Source: Magnaporthiopsis rhizophila (lineage: Eukaryota; Ascomycota; Sordariomycetes; Magnaporthales; Magnaporthaceae). From it: 64,000 nucleotides of DNA. Position numbers and translations under genes: made by a program. The notes under the pieces are model-generated. The model saw only the letters and a list, made by a program, of their open reading frames with translations, did not search any database and was not told the DNA's origin. This document shows positions 46,094-58,585 of this stretch, piece after piece (positions within the stretch are counted from its first letter, which is position 1; each line of letters starts with the position of its first letter). The stretch is from contig PYSS01000039.1 of assembly GCA_003049465.1 (NCBI GenBank), positions 62,001 to 126,000 of the forward strand. Direction: 5' to 3'.

Positions 46094-47240
46094 GCTGCTT
46101 GATTTGCGCGGACAGGGGGGAATCTGCAATCGTTCTGGCGGTGGATATAGGGAACAGTCGTTGGCACGCGCGCCTGGACGGTTGCGGTTTGAAGCTAGGG
46201 AGACACCCGTGGGAAATGCCTCGTTCCTGGCAATGCAATGAAATACGCTGTTGGTGGCATTGTGACTGCGCCCAGCTGTGATTCGAGGGGGCAAGCCCAA
46301 GGAATGATGTCGTTCCTCCTGCGCGCTCCTCATGTCAGGTGGGGTCAACAATGCCGCACTTGGAGGGGGGCGGACGCATCGGCTAGCGGGGTGCTGAGGT
46401 TGCTGCCTGAGCGGCGCGCCAAGACGGGTGGATCCAAGGCATGTGTCGAGTTGGCCCACAACCAAGCAAGGCCAACTTTTTGTGACGGTCCTGCAGGATT
46501 CAGCCTTGAAGCTGTCTACGCTGGGAGCCACTGAAAGGTATCCAGACTACCCACGACTAGGTTGGGATTCATCGATCTGCTGCTGCTGGAAGGCCGTGTA
46601 GGATGGGCCAGGATGCTACGGCTTTATCCATGGCGAAGCTGAAAAGCTCTGAATACTAGACAAGAGAGAGGGAAGTGTATGCGTTGGAGTAGCGGCAAGG
46701 CTTGACCGTCGGTAGATGATGGGTGGTGTCGCTAAAAGTCACCTGCTGGATGAACGTCTGGATGCTGCCAAATAATAGCAATCCGTTTTACGTAAATGCT
46801 TTCATAAAAGGAATTAAATTAGTAGAAAAGAAGCGATCGGCTATGCAGCGTTCTTTTGTCTTGACTTAATACAGCGGAATTAATTCGAAAGTCAAAAACA
46901 AAAGAATGAAAAACATGACAAAAGCAAAAATCGAATCTGGGTGTTCCAGAGGTGGGTTCCAAAGATTGAATAGTGGAGGTATTGCAGCAGACCATTTGAC
47001 TAATCTGGTAAAAGGCAAGAGTAGTGGTAATGTGTCCGTCTGCCTCCGAACGACTCGTACGGTAAGGTCCTTTATAAAGGTCTGAATTCTCTGGATGGCC
47101 CAGGGAACCGCCCCACCTCTGACGACATGAGCGGGACTCAGCACCCTCTCCCTGAGCCGAGCTTCCATCTCAGCACACTCCCGACCGTCCCGTTCCCTTG
47201 CTTGCTGTTATCGACCACAGGTACCCCCGAAAAGCGCGCA
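46094..47240. other. Intergenic, 1.15 kb, divergent promoter
   Basis: Region between MOG1 and the HIT gene; AT-rich around 46780-46930. No gene or repeat recognised. Confidence 0.5.
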
Positions 47241-48252
47241 ATGGCCGGCAAGATGGCGTCTTGTCTCTTCTGCAAGATCATCAAGGGTACGCGCCACCAA
47301 TTCCTCCCCCGGAGTTGGCAGCTGCTCACCAGAGCACGCCCCGCCCTGTGCTGGGGAACCAGCAGCGCTCGGCCAGCTGAGAGACATTGGGAGCTAACCG
47401 AACCACCAAACCTGGCAGGCGAAATCCCTTCATTCAAGCTCTACGAGAGTGACAAGATCTTTGCATTCCTCGACATCAACCCTCTGACCAAGGGCCACAC
47501 GGTGCGGTGCTTCCCAGCTTCCATCTCGGCGTCCCGTTCCGCGTGTCCATACAAGCACACTTGCACAGGCGCTGACCCAGCCGCCACATCCCACCACTAC
47601 TTTTCCCGACAACAGCTTGTGATCCCGAAATTCCACGGCGTGAAGCTCCACGACATCCCCGACGACTCCCTGACCGAGATCCTGGTACGCCGCCGACACC
47701 AGCAGCCCCATATTCTTGTCTCTGCTTTGTGCCTGGGTAGCCCGGGGTGATAGGGCGGCCGCGCGGCTAATACAGTCTTGCCACCCCGCCTCAGCCTGTC
47801 GCAAAAAAGCTCGCCCAAGCGATCGGCGCAAAGGACTACAACGTACTTCAGAACAACGGCGCCATCGCTCACCAAGTTGTCGAACATGTCAGTGTCTTGG
47901 CCGTCTCCTAGTTGTTACATCTACCTGTCTATCTTCTCTTCTCCCCCACTTCCTACTTATCGAGAGATCATGCTCATGCTGACCACCCGTGTCGCGTTGC
48001 ATTGCTTATAAAACAGGTCCACTTCCACATGGTATCTATCGACCGCCTGCGTTCCACCCCTGCCACTTGCGCGAGAAGGCGCTTGGCCTTTCGACCTTTG
48101 CTGTGTAGGTAACTGACGCCAAAGCTTTCGAGCAGATTCCAAAGCCGAACGAGACGGAAGGCCTGTGCCTTGGTACGGGTGCCTGGCCGGCCCAGGCTAC
48201 GGACATGGAGAAGCTCAAGGCAACTTTCGATGAGATGAAGGCCAAGATGTAA
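47241..48252 (+). CDS. HNT1: HIT-family nucleoside phosphoramidase (Hint/HNT1-like)
   Basis: Histidine-triad hydrolase cleaving AMP-lysine or adenosine phosphoramidates. Six exons encode only 140 residues: 47241-47286, 47419-47501, 47616-47684, 47795-47887, 48017-48031 and 48136-48252. All joins are in phase. Landmarks are CLFCKIIKGEIPS, FLDINPLTKGHTLVIPK, the LQNNG segment and the catalytic triad HVHFHM, whose first His ends exon 4 while the others lie in the 15-nt exon 5. The C-terminus has the fungal extension ending KAKM. The start was chosen at MAGKMASC; a Met 38 codons upstream in frame adds a Pro/Ser-rich stretch and is less likely. The acceptor of exon 6 has a closer competing AAAG site, so the phase-compatible CAG was used. 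Confidence 0.88.
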
Positions 48253-48798
48253 GAATAAGAGGGAGGGACAAAAAGAGAGGACTGAGGAAAGCGACAAGCG
48301 ACGGGGACGATGTTAGTATCAGTCGACGCGGTCGAATTAACACTTTCTAGGACACGATCGTGAGATGAAGCCTTGTGCCTCACATTTGCCTTTGCGACTT
48401 GGTTAGGTGTTCTCATTTTGAAACGACTGACGCCCAGCAGATAGGTATTCGTAGGATCGAGATGTATATACAGAAAGAAATAGCGCTGCCTCAGCTCGAT
48501 GCTGATTGGTACAGAGTTGATATCTCTGTTCGTATATAAAGAAAGTGCAAACGCCCCCGGACGAAATCGAGATCTGAGTAAGGATAAACTATGGCAACGC
48601 GAGGATTGGAACAGGGCAGCGTGTAACAGCCTCAGAGATGCCGTATAGTGCCTCTTTATGTCTCTCTTGGATGCTGTTCCGCGGAGAACTAGCCTGCCCG
48701 TGAGAAGACGCGAACGTGCACATACTCGAGCCAAATAGGGAGGAGCCCAAGAATCGGGCAGCAGCAAGGAAGAAGAATGCTCACAAACAAACCACCAT
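48253..48798. other. Intergenic, 546 bp, between convergent genes
   Basis: 3' flanks of the HIT and CRAL-TRIO genes; nothing recognised. Confidence 0.5.
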
Positions 48799-50561
48799 CT
48801 AAGCTGCCCCGCTGACAGGAACCGCGGCTGGCGCAGTGTGCTCCACAGCCACCTTCTCATTAGGGGTCTCGACCACGCTGCTGCTTACGCTGTTGGTCAC
48901 TTCAGCCAGCAGTGAGGCCGTAGCTCCCGTCCCGTTTGCCGCCTTGGCAGGGTAGTAGTCGATGCTCCCGTCGGGCTTGAGCACTCCTGTGCGGTCGTAC
49001 CACGAGCGAGCGCGGATGTAGGGATCCAGTTGCCAGTACTGGGTCCGTATGCGAGCCGCGATCTCGTTGCGCTCCTTGCGGATGGCCTGGTCCGTGGGGT
49101 TCCGGATCATGCGTAGCGTTGCGTCCTCGTATTGTCGGTAGATGAGTTCGCGCTCGGCCAGAAGCCTGTCGCGTGTCGCCGTGTCCTTCATCTTGTCGTT
49201 CTCGCCCGGGATTGGCGGGGTGTACTGGTACTGCCAGTCCTCCTCGCCATCTAGCTCCTTTGGGAGCTTGTCGAGCGCCACAAACTCCTCCATCGCCTTG
49301 GCGTCGTTGGTGAAGTGCACCTTACTGGCCACCACAGGGTCAAGCCAGCCCTTGATGATTCTCCAGATTCCTGCGATTTTTATACGGCCCCGTTAGCGCA
49401 TCTTCGTCCCATTTATACTCTATTTCGGTGGCGAAATAAGGGGCTATACCTTGGAAGATCCAGGGAGCTTTATGAACGAGAACGGCACCGAGACATTCTG
49501 GGAAGTTGGCCTCGAAGCACTTGATCATGAACTTGACAGGCGCATAGTCCTGGAGAATGTGGTCAGCGGCATGCTATTATAGAGAGCGAGAGGAAGGGCT
49601 GCTTACCATGTTGGCCATCGAGAACCCGGTCATGTCGAAAACAATGGTCTGTGACGAGAAACGAATTAGTCCGAGAAGAGGGCTTTGCTATGACAGAAAA
49701 ACAAACAGAACTACTTACCGCGGTATCGACTGGTGGCTTAATCAGAAGCCTTGTGGTCTCTATCAGGAACATTGTATACTTTTCCACAGATTCCTCGCAT
49801 TGGTCTGCCGCCTTGTGCAACCGGACTCTGACCAGGCAAATTGGTCTGCCCGCTTTGTCAACACCGTGAATGAGGCTTTTGCCCAGCTGCATCTGCTTCA
49901 GGAAGTCTTGGCCGAGCTTTTGGGCATCACCTTCGGCCTTGTCCGCGTCCTCTGCTGCACCGCCTTCACCCCAGCCCATGACGTCTTCCTCTATCCGGGC
50001 CTCGGTGGCGCGCCAGCTGATGGAAGAGATGAACATGATGAGGGCTCGCTCCACGTCCCACTTGCGCGCGCGCAAAAACCGCAGCAGCAGGGCGTCCGGG
50101 TTGTCGTGCTTGATCATGCGCCAGATGGTGGCCCGGAGCGACTCGGGCGACTGCGTGGCGAGGGTTTCGAGGAAGATCTTGTTCTGTCCGTACTTGTCTT
50201 CTGGATCACCCTCCTTGGCGTTGCTAGCGATGGAGGTCTTGTTGCTAGACGCGATGGACGATGCCTCTGACTTGTCGGGCGTCTTGCCGCTCTCGGATGG
50301 CTTTTCCGAATCTTTTTTGCTTTTCCTCGAGAAGAGGCCTAGTCGCTTCTTTTTGGTCTTGTCGCCATCCGTCTCTGATAGTTTGCGATCCGCTGCCGCC
50401 AACGGTTCCGGTGCCGCCGAATCAGCAGTCGGTGTTGCTGTTGCACCGGCAGGATCGATTATCCCGCACAGCTCAAACACGCGTGCCCATAGCTTGCGTA
50501 GCTGCTCATCTTGCTCGGCCGTGAGGTTTCCGGGCCTCCCGGGAAGGGCTTGTGTCGCCAT
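48799..50561 (-). CDS. CRAL-TRIO (Sec14-like) lipid-transfer protein, possibly Csr1-like
   Basis: Predicted phosphatidylinositol/lipid-transfer protein of the Sec14 group. Four exons on the minus strand, 50561-49719, 49648-49607, 49549-49450 and 49370-48799, give 518 residues. An N-terminal charged, Ser/Lys-rich region with KKKRLGLFSRKSKKD precedes the CRAL-TRIO N segment DALLLRFLRARKWDVERAL. The lipid-binding domain runs through GRPICLVRVRLH, TIVFDMTGFSMANMDYAPVKF and CLGAVLVHKAPWIFQGIW. A long C-terminal extension contains charged helices (LLAERELIYRQYEDATLRMIR). Exon 2 is only 42 nt. The start at MATQALPGR fits fungal relatives, but the frame is open for 148 codons upstream and includes a strongly hydrophobic helix, so a membrane-anchored longer form is possible. 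Confidence 0.85.
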
Positions 50562-53413
50562 GGCGTCCCCGTTGTAGGGAAAACCAGGGGCTTCGGGTTG
50601 TGCGACAGGTGTGCGAGCGGCGTAGAGGATCGCAGCAATGGCAACAAGAAACACTGGAATGACGAGTTCGATGCTCGATCTGTGTGGACCAGGACCGCGC
50701 TGGCCTTTGGGACGTCTGCTGCCACAGTGCGCTAGCTTGGCTGGGACTGCGAATGAAGATTTCGCGTGTGGGAGTCGATGGTCGGAGGCAGCGGCACGGC
50801 GGTCCTTAATAGCGCGTGTTGGTCCAGTCGAGTATTCACGGGCGATATGGGGGTTCCGAGGTACGACGACTCCGGAAAGATGAGATGAAGTACGGCTACG
50901 GAAACCGTCTGAGGTCGGTCGGAAAACGGACAGTATGGCCTGCCTCGGACCAACAAGAGGATGACGATGCGTTGCTGCAAGGCCAATGCGGAACCAGGAT
51001 ATCATATGGACACCTGCTGGCAGGATACAGTGCGTCGATACGTCCAGAAATAGCAGCTGACTGTCTCACTCTGATGAGTAGATAAGATGGAACGGAGGAG
51101 GTCAGTGCGAAAGAGTGCCGGATGGCGCGGAACTGCCAGGGGAAGTCCTTGCTGCTAGATCCGACCAAAATCGAGGGGTAGAAGATAAAATGATGGAGTG
51201 GCTGCCGCTGCAGGTCGAGAACAGTAAGTAGGCCGTGACCGAGTGAATCGGCAAGCCGAGGATGGACACTTGCAAGCGCCGTCGCTCTCAGCCCCGCGCA
51301 GGCTGAACTCTGCGCTCGCCTGCGCCGAGAGACGTGCGATGCGGCACTCAGGATATTTGGCTCGTTCGGCGACCCTACCAGGGCCCGGTCCAAGCGGCAA
51401 GGCAAGCGGGGCGTGGCAAGTCTGGGAGGAGAGCCGCACTCGGGCTAGGCGGGTATGGTCAGGCCTCGTTGTGATGTGTAACGTTGGAGAGGGTGAAGAG
51501 GGAGCACGGTATATCGCGAAGGACGGCCGCGAACGCTGGGCCTTGGCCTCTCTGCAGCATGAACCTTTAAGGTGTATGTAAAGCGGCGCACGAGACACGA
51601 TTGGGGGCCAAGTGCTGCTTACGCGCGTTTTTGGGGGAGGAGCGAACTGTCAGCCTTCAATGGCGCATCCCTGTGTCGCGGGCGGGCAATTTCTCCCGTG
51701 CGACGGACTCCAGTCGGGACCCCCGCTTGCATGTCACTGAAAGTCGTCATCGTCGACCCAAAATCCTTCGTCAGCAATACGGCATGACGCAGGCCTGGGA
51801 CTCGTCCCTGGAATCCTTGATAGCCTTTAAATTGCCCTAACAAGCAGCACTTGAACGCCCGGTGAACCCGACTTCTTCGTGTTCCCTAAGATCCCAGGTT
51901 GCACTGCCCCAATGCAGTGGATCTTGGGTTCCTGCGTTACTGCTCTGGGCGTCAGCGGCATGGGTGCTGCCTCGTGGCATAGGCCGTGCCCTGGCCAGTC
52001 AGTCGCGGCGTCCGGAGCCCCGGCAATTCCTTTGCGTTTGGACCAAACCGCTCGCGTGCGCGCGGCTGCCAAACAATGTTTCTGCTCCATGCTGAAGGGT
52101 ACCCAAGCACGCCATGCGCTCGCTCTGCCACAGCCTCCAAATGTCTGCACAGTAATTGTCTGGAAACTACTTCGCATTGTAAACTTCACTACGAGGCCAA
52201 TGTATGTTGGCGCCTCCATGTCGAGGTTTCTTGAGGGTTGCTGGATAGGTAGATGCCTTGTGCATAGAAACGTCACAGGGACAACTGATTCTCCGGCGCT
52301 GGCGCGTCAAAAAGTGGCTCACGGCCAGTGCAAATAATGATCGAGGAATAGGGTTTGCACGACCATGGCATAAATGAAAACTGAGATAGAATAGCACGAA
52401 GACGCTGGGGCGCCGTCTGTCATTTGTCGCGGCACAGCCGCGTGTCTTGCTCCTAGTTCACGTTCGCGTCAAGACTTGGACAATCAATCGGATAGAGATG
52501 CTCACCCTCCTGGAAGCATTTTGGTTTCCCCGCCTGGTGTGGGCGGTTGGCTCAGCTACCCATTTGGTACCCCTCCTCCCCAGCAGTGGGCCCACAGCAG
52601 CTCAGGGAGCTCTGCACCGCGGCCCAAAGATGCAATATCGAACTTTGCCTGCTAGCATCCGGTGCAAGCCGCCGGCAAACAAAGAACAGGAGGGGAAAAA
52701 TACAGTAATAAAAAAAAGATAAGAAGGCAAGAGAAGTCAAGAAGATAAATCACGCAAGAAAAGCCCAGCAGGGAAAAGTCACTGCGGTCATAGAGCCCAC
52801 CAGCTTCTACTGCCCGCCCAACGTCCCCGCACTTTTGAAAAAGACAAGATCGGCCCCAAGAAGTGCAGGCGAATGGTCGCGCGCATCAGCCTGACGCCGA
52901 TAGCACACGCCGAGCTGCCGCCCTAGGCCAACACACCCGCTCGATTAATCAATCCTCGTCGAGAAGGAACCAAAGACGCTGCGCAGGGAGCGGGCAGGCA
53001 AGAGGCATCCGTTTGGAAGGCCCGCGGTTGCCAACCTCGCACAATCCTGTGATCCCCGCCCTCCATCCAGCGTCCCAATTTCCCTCCCACCACGGCAAGG
53101 CAGGCTGTCGCTCGTCGCCCGCCCACACGAGCGAGCGCGCCCTTCATTGGCCTCCTGCGCTTGCTGCCCACCCTCTTACCGATAACTGATTGTTGGCCAC
53201 CGCCGGCTGTATTGCAGAGAATTTGCCTGCAGGGCGCACCAACGAGGTACGTGAAGTGACGTGGGTGCAAGGCAAAACCAACTTCCTCGCCTCTGGCTGC
53301 AGTGGCCTTTCTCCCTTTTCTCTCTTTGGGTCCTCTTTCGTCCTCTTTCGTCCTCTCCTTCTTCTTGATTTGATCCCTCCCACCGGCCCCAACCCCTCGA
53401 CTTTTGTCTTCTG

Positions 53414-53414
<1 letters not shown>

Positions 53415-53446
<32 letters not shown>
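53415..53446. repeat. 32-base T tract
   Basis: Longest homopolymer in the window, about 75 bases before the only ambiguous base; length is prone to sequencing error. Confidence 0.9.
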
Positions 53447-53450
<4 letters not shown>

Positions 53451-53522
53451 CTGGTGTCTTGTGTGGATTGGATTGGAATAAGCATATCGCGACTGGCATA
53501 TCCAACGAGGTCGAAGGAGTCA

Positions 53523-53523
53523 N
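53523..53523. other. Ambiguous base (N)
   Basis: Single N in the assembly, in a non-coding stretch. Confidence 0.95.
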
Positions 53524-54435
53524 GACCTGCCTTTTCGCTGCGTCCTTGATTTGCCGCCGCCCTCCCCTGCCTCCCGGTCCGAGATGCTTGTCCGGCCCAG
53601 GGGCCAAGGTCGAAATATTGGGTCTGGCCACGGGCCCGCGACTGAGCCCGGGACTGCAGTCAGAAAAACCGGTCCGAGCAGGCCCCGCGGCAAGACCACA
53701 TCCTGTGACCACCTGCGCCCTGCAGGCCGGGACTGGCCAGCAGCCGTCCAGCCCCAGGTCCTCGCTCATCCCGACTCTTGCCCCTGTCATTGCAACCACC
53801 ATGTGGACGGCACCCACCTCGATGGGCATGCTCAGGCTCGGCCACGTACCGCTGCCGAAGCTCAGGCACTTGCTCAGGCACACGCCCGCGCATTACGCCT
53901 CAGGAAGGTCCTCATTAACACACTACTCGAAGGGGTAATTAACGTCGCCGTGGGCTTGCTCTTCATCATCGCATGCGTACGTGCTGAGAGTGAGACTGGG
54001 TATGGAGTCTTTATCTCGGCTCCTCCGCGCTTCCCTCGTTTCATTGCTTTTCAGGACCGTCATCATGCGTTGTACCTTGTGAAATGCATATCCGCGCTGC
54101 TCTGCCCATCCTCCACAACACTCTTGAACCGAGACAACTATTGTCATTCCAGAACACAAACCCCAGACTTGTTCTGCCAGGAGGGGTAGTCACTGATAGA
54201 TTCATCCGTCTGCCTCCCTGCCTTCCTGTCTGCCTGTCTACATGCCTACCTGGTTTTTACCTGACCTACCTTGGACTGCAAATGCCTCCCACCATCCTAG
54301 GCGCTTCCCCTCCCCCCTCCTTGTCTGCCTCCTTCCTCGCCTACCTACCTCCTTTGGTCTTCATGTTTGATGACTGACCAGCAGCACACCACGCTTAGGC
54401 TGTTCACAGAAATCTCTAATAAGTTCTCCGCGAAC

Positions 54436-57400
54436 ATGGGCAGCGAACAAGGGAGTAGTGGTTTCCGCAAGGTCCAGAGCTTCAAGATAGACTATGCGCC
54501 CACCGTCATCACCCAATATGAGTCCCTAAAAAGCGGCATGCAGGTCATCGTGGCCGACCGCAAGGGCCCAAAGGTCAATGGCTACTTCACACTAGCCACC
54601 GAGATCTTCGACGACTCGGGCGCCCCCCATACCCTCGAGCACCTGGTCTTTATGGGATCTCGGAGCTATCAGTATAAAGGGCTGCTGGACAAACTCGCCT
54701 CTCGCGCCTACTCGGGCACCAACGCCTGGACTGCCGTCGACCACACCGCCTACACCCTGGAGACCGCCGGCTGGGATGGATTCGCGCAAATCCTGCCAGT
54801 TTATCTAGAGCACGTCCTCGTGCCAACGATCACGGACGAGGGCTGCATCACCGAGGTTCATCACATCGACGGCGAGGGCAACGATGCCGGTGTTGTCTAT
54901 TCGGAGATGCAGGCGCTGCAGTACTCCAGCACCGAGCTCATGTATCTCAGGGCCCGCCGCCTCCTTTACCCCGAGAACATTGGCTTCCGCTACGAGACGG
55001 GCGGTATGATGGAGGCCCTCAGGGTTCTGACTCCTGAGAGGATCCGTGAATTCCACAAAGTCATGTACCAGCCGCGGAACCTGGCCCTCGTCATCGTCGG
55101 GGAGACAAACCACGAGAACCTCCTTCAGGTCCTGGACGAGTTCGAAGAGAGCATCAAGGATCATATCCCACCTCCAGATGCTCCGTTCAAGAGGTGTGTA
55201 TGCCGGAAACGGCGCCAATCACTACTCCCACTACGCCGCTTCAATATGCTTGCAAGTCGTCTTGGGCGCGAATGCGTGCCGCTTGCTGACCACACGTTCC
55301 TACAAGACCCTGGATCGACTCGGCACAGCCCCCGCCTCTGAAAGAGACTGTTGTCGAGACGGTCGAGTTCCCCGAAGAGGATGAGTCGACCGGCGAGGTC
55401 GTGGTAGCCTTCTTCGGCCCCAGTTGCACAGACATCATCGAGTCTTCTGCTCTGAACATCCTCCTGACGTACCTCTGTGGCTCGTCCGTGTCCATCCTTG
55501 AAAACATCATGGTTGAGAAAGAGCAGCTGGCGAGCTCCATCGGGACCTGGTGGGACAGTCGGCCGAACTCGGTCATCTGGTTCGAGCCTACAGGCGTTGC
55601 AACCGAGAAGCTTGCAATTGTCGAACAGCGCCTGATATCGCTTCTCAAGGAGGTGGCTGAAAAGCCCCTTGACATGAAGTACATGAAAGAGTGCCTCAGC
55701 CGCGAGCGAAGACAGGTCAAGTTCCAGGCCGAGGGTTCTGAGCAGTTCTACTCGAGCAACATCATCACGGACTATCTGTTTGGAAAGCGTGACGGTTCCA
55801 CCCTGAAGGAGATGAAGGGTCTCCACGAGTACGACGTTTTGGAGTCGTGGACTGACGAGCAGTGGCGAGCCTTCCTGAGGAAATGGATGTCGGATGCCCA
55901 CCATGTCTCCATCTTGGGCAAACCCTCAATGGAGCTGGCCAACAAGCTGAAGGCTGCTGAGGAGGAGCGGATAGCCAAACGAAAAGCGGAACTCGGCCCA
56001 GAGGGCCTCAAAAAGCTCGCAGAGCGGCTGGAGGCTGCAAAGAAGAAGAACGAGGTCGCGATCCCTGAGTCAGTCATCGACAAGTGGCCCGTCCCCGGGA
56101 CCGAGTCTATTCACTTCATCGAGTCTAGCACGGCGCGGACCGGAAAGGCCAAGGCCGTGGGAACGCCTGCGAGTGCGGCCCAGCAACTCATCGACGGCGT
56201 GCCCCAGGGCCTCCCCCTGTTTGTGCAGTTCGAGCATGTTCCAAGCAACTTTGTGCACATTACGGTCCACATCGGCACCTCGCCGGCACCACTCAATCTG
56301 TTGCCACTACTGTCCCTCTTCAACGACAACTTCTTCAACTCGCCTATCATGCGAGACGGCAAGAAGATAGAGTTTGAGCAGGTTGTCATGGAACTCGAGA
56401 AAGAGACAATCAGCTACCACCTCAGCTCGGGCTACAGAGTCGGCGACCCTGAGAGCATGGTCCTGCAATTCCAGATCGAGCCCGAGAAGTACGCCACCAT
56501 CATCCGGTGGATCCGTACCATGATGTTTGACAGCATCTTTGACCAGCGGCGCCTCAAGGCATGTGTGGCCAAGGCCTTGGCCGACATACCCGAGTCCAAG
56601 CGCGACGGCAAGATCATGTCACAGGAGGTGGACATGGCCATCCACTTTGCCAAGCGGTCGTACCCCGTGGCGAAGAGGACGCTGGTGAAGACCGTCTACC
56701 TCCGGAGGCTGAAGAAGCTGCTCGAGAAGGAGCCAGAGACGGTCGTGTCGTGGTTCCGAGAGCTGCGCCAGATGCTCTTTACCTTTGAGAACACGCGCGT
56801 CCTGGTTACGGCCGATTTGTCCAAGCTGGACAATCCGGTCGCCGCCTGGGATACTCTGACGGAGAGGCTTAGGGCGTCGGCCCCCAGGTCCATGGTGCCG
56901 ATAGTGAAGCAGTCGACGATGCTGAACGACGAGGGCCGCAAGCCGGGCTCAGTCGGGACCGTCATCATCCCCATGACGACTTTGGATTCGTCGTACAGTG
57001 TGAGCACGGCAGTGGGCCCGCTGTCGTATGCAGACCCTCGCCTGCCCGCGTTCCTGGTGGCCATCGGCTATCTTGAGGCGGTCGAGGGCCCATTATGGAA
57101 TGCGGTTCGCGGCAACGGGCTCGCGTACGGCGTCTCGTTCAGCCGCGAGCTCGACGGCGCTTACTTGCAGTACAAAGTGTACCGGTCGCCTGACGCGTCC
57201 AAGGCCATTGAGGCCAGCCGTGCGGCCGTCGAGGCCATCGGCTCCGGGACGGCCCCGCTCGACCGCCATCTTGTCGAGGGCGCCGTTTCGGGCATCGTCA
57301 TGGGCGTTGCCGATGAGCAGGCCACAATGGCGGCCGCGGCGCAGCAGAACTTCATCCTCAGCGTCATCCGCGGGCTCTCACCCGACTGGAGCCGGCAAAT

Positions 57401-57816
57401 GATGGCGGCCGTCCGCAAGGTCTCCCACGACGAGATTCGCCGCGTCGTCGCGGAGCTCATCGTGCCCGTTTTCAAACCTGGATCTAGCAACGTTGTTGTA
57501 ACATGTGCGCCGCTTCTACGAGAGGTATGTTGCACCTTTCTCTCTTACAGACTAGTCCGCTCCTTCCCATCTTGCTAACCTTCTTGCCTCTTGTTGTTGC
57601 AAACAGTCAATGGAAAAGGCGTTCAAGTCGATGGGCTACAAGACGCAAGTGCAAACCCTGTCGCACTTCCACGAAGACTACGACTTCAAAGGCAAGGGCG
57701 GCGACTTGGGCCTCGACGAGAGCGACGAGAGCGACGAGAACGACGAGAGCGGAAGCGAAGATGACAGCGGCGGGTCTAGCGACGGCGAGTCAGGCAACGA
57801 GCCCAATGATCTGTAG
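54436..57816 (+). CDS. SDD3: M16-family zinc metallopeptidase (SDD3 / YOL098C-like)
   Basis: Insulinase/pitrilysin-type peptidase, probably cytosolic; the yeast relative is poorly characterised. Exons 54436-55193, 55307-57524 and 57607-57816 give 1061 residues. The inverted zinc motif is HTLEH near residue 68, with the distal Glu in GVVYSEMQ about 80 residues later, so the site looks intact. Four M16 half-domains follow over the expected length, joined by a charged helical linker (KAAEEERIAKRKAELG). The C-terminus is a strongly acidic Asp/Glu/Ser tail of about 30 residues, common to this subgroup. There is no mitochondrial presequence. The start at MGSEQ was preferred; a Met 23 codons upstream is in frame. 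Intron 1 has a GTGTGT donor and a CTGAC branch site. Confidence 0.9.
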
Positions 57817-58585
57817 AATCCTCTTGCCGTAGTCTGTTGGGGGCGAAAACAGAATGCTTTCCCGCTTTGATTCTGTTTGCTGTCTACATGTCCTTGGCTG
57901 GAAAAGGGTAAAGCCCGAGACAGGGGATGGTTACAGCCAGGTAAGAGGTGCTGGTGGGCCGGCAGCTGGTGTCTCGCCGGCAACATATAAGTACCCCAGC
58001 GTAGATAGTATAAGCCGGTGAAAGTAGTCTATTTATATCCCTTCGACAAAAAAAAGTTCCCGGCCGCCCCGGTATTAATACACGGGACACGGGCCGGGAT
58101 CCAGCCAGGTCTTACAGCAAAGGTGATCTGCGCCTGGCCGATAAGGTCGTGACTGAGCTTCATTTGCAACGAGGCCGAGATTCACTCATCCAAAACTCGT
58201 CAATGACGCCCGTTGTCGGCTTTAAATATCTCTCTTTAAAGCGTCTATTTTCCTCTCTCGCACGTTTATCTAATTCCGAGGCAAACCCAGAAAGTTGAAC
58301 TAAAGTCAAGTCTATCTGTAAGGAATATTCCCAAGAAGTGAAGGCATATCATGCAGCTGGGTAGACACCTAGGTAGCCCGCTGTTTGTTCTTTCTTTTTC
58401 CAATGACCGGATTTATATGCATCGTCCTTCATCGCCCGTCTCTCGCCCCAAAAGGCTCATGTGCGATTGTACCATATAACTATGACAAGATGCGTGCGAG
58501 GTGTCGGTCGAACGGCCAAGGGGTAAAAAAAGAAACATGTTGGCAACACTGCGCCACCGTTCCAGGCAGGCCATGCTGGGCCATG
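57817..58585. other. Intergenic, 769 bp, between convergent genes
   Basis: 3' flanks of the M16 peptidase and ODC genes, AT-rich in the middle, with an ACCTAGGT palindrome at 58367-58374. Confidence 0.5.

Larger units (their letters stand above)
50562..54435. other. Gene-poor region, 3.9 kb, between divergent genes
   Basis: Upstream regions of the CRAL-TRIO and M16 genes. Contains a 32-T tract, one ambiguous base and, near 54200-54330, a CT-rich leader with repeated CCTACCT/CCTGTCT units before the M16 start. No convincing additional gene. Confidence 0.5.

Noticed and set aside
53551..54189. 212-codon frame upstream of the M16 gene
   Set aside because: Biased composition, overlapped by other frames and by the CT-rich leader; no family features.
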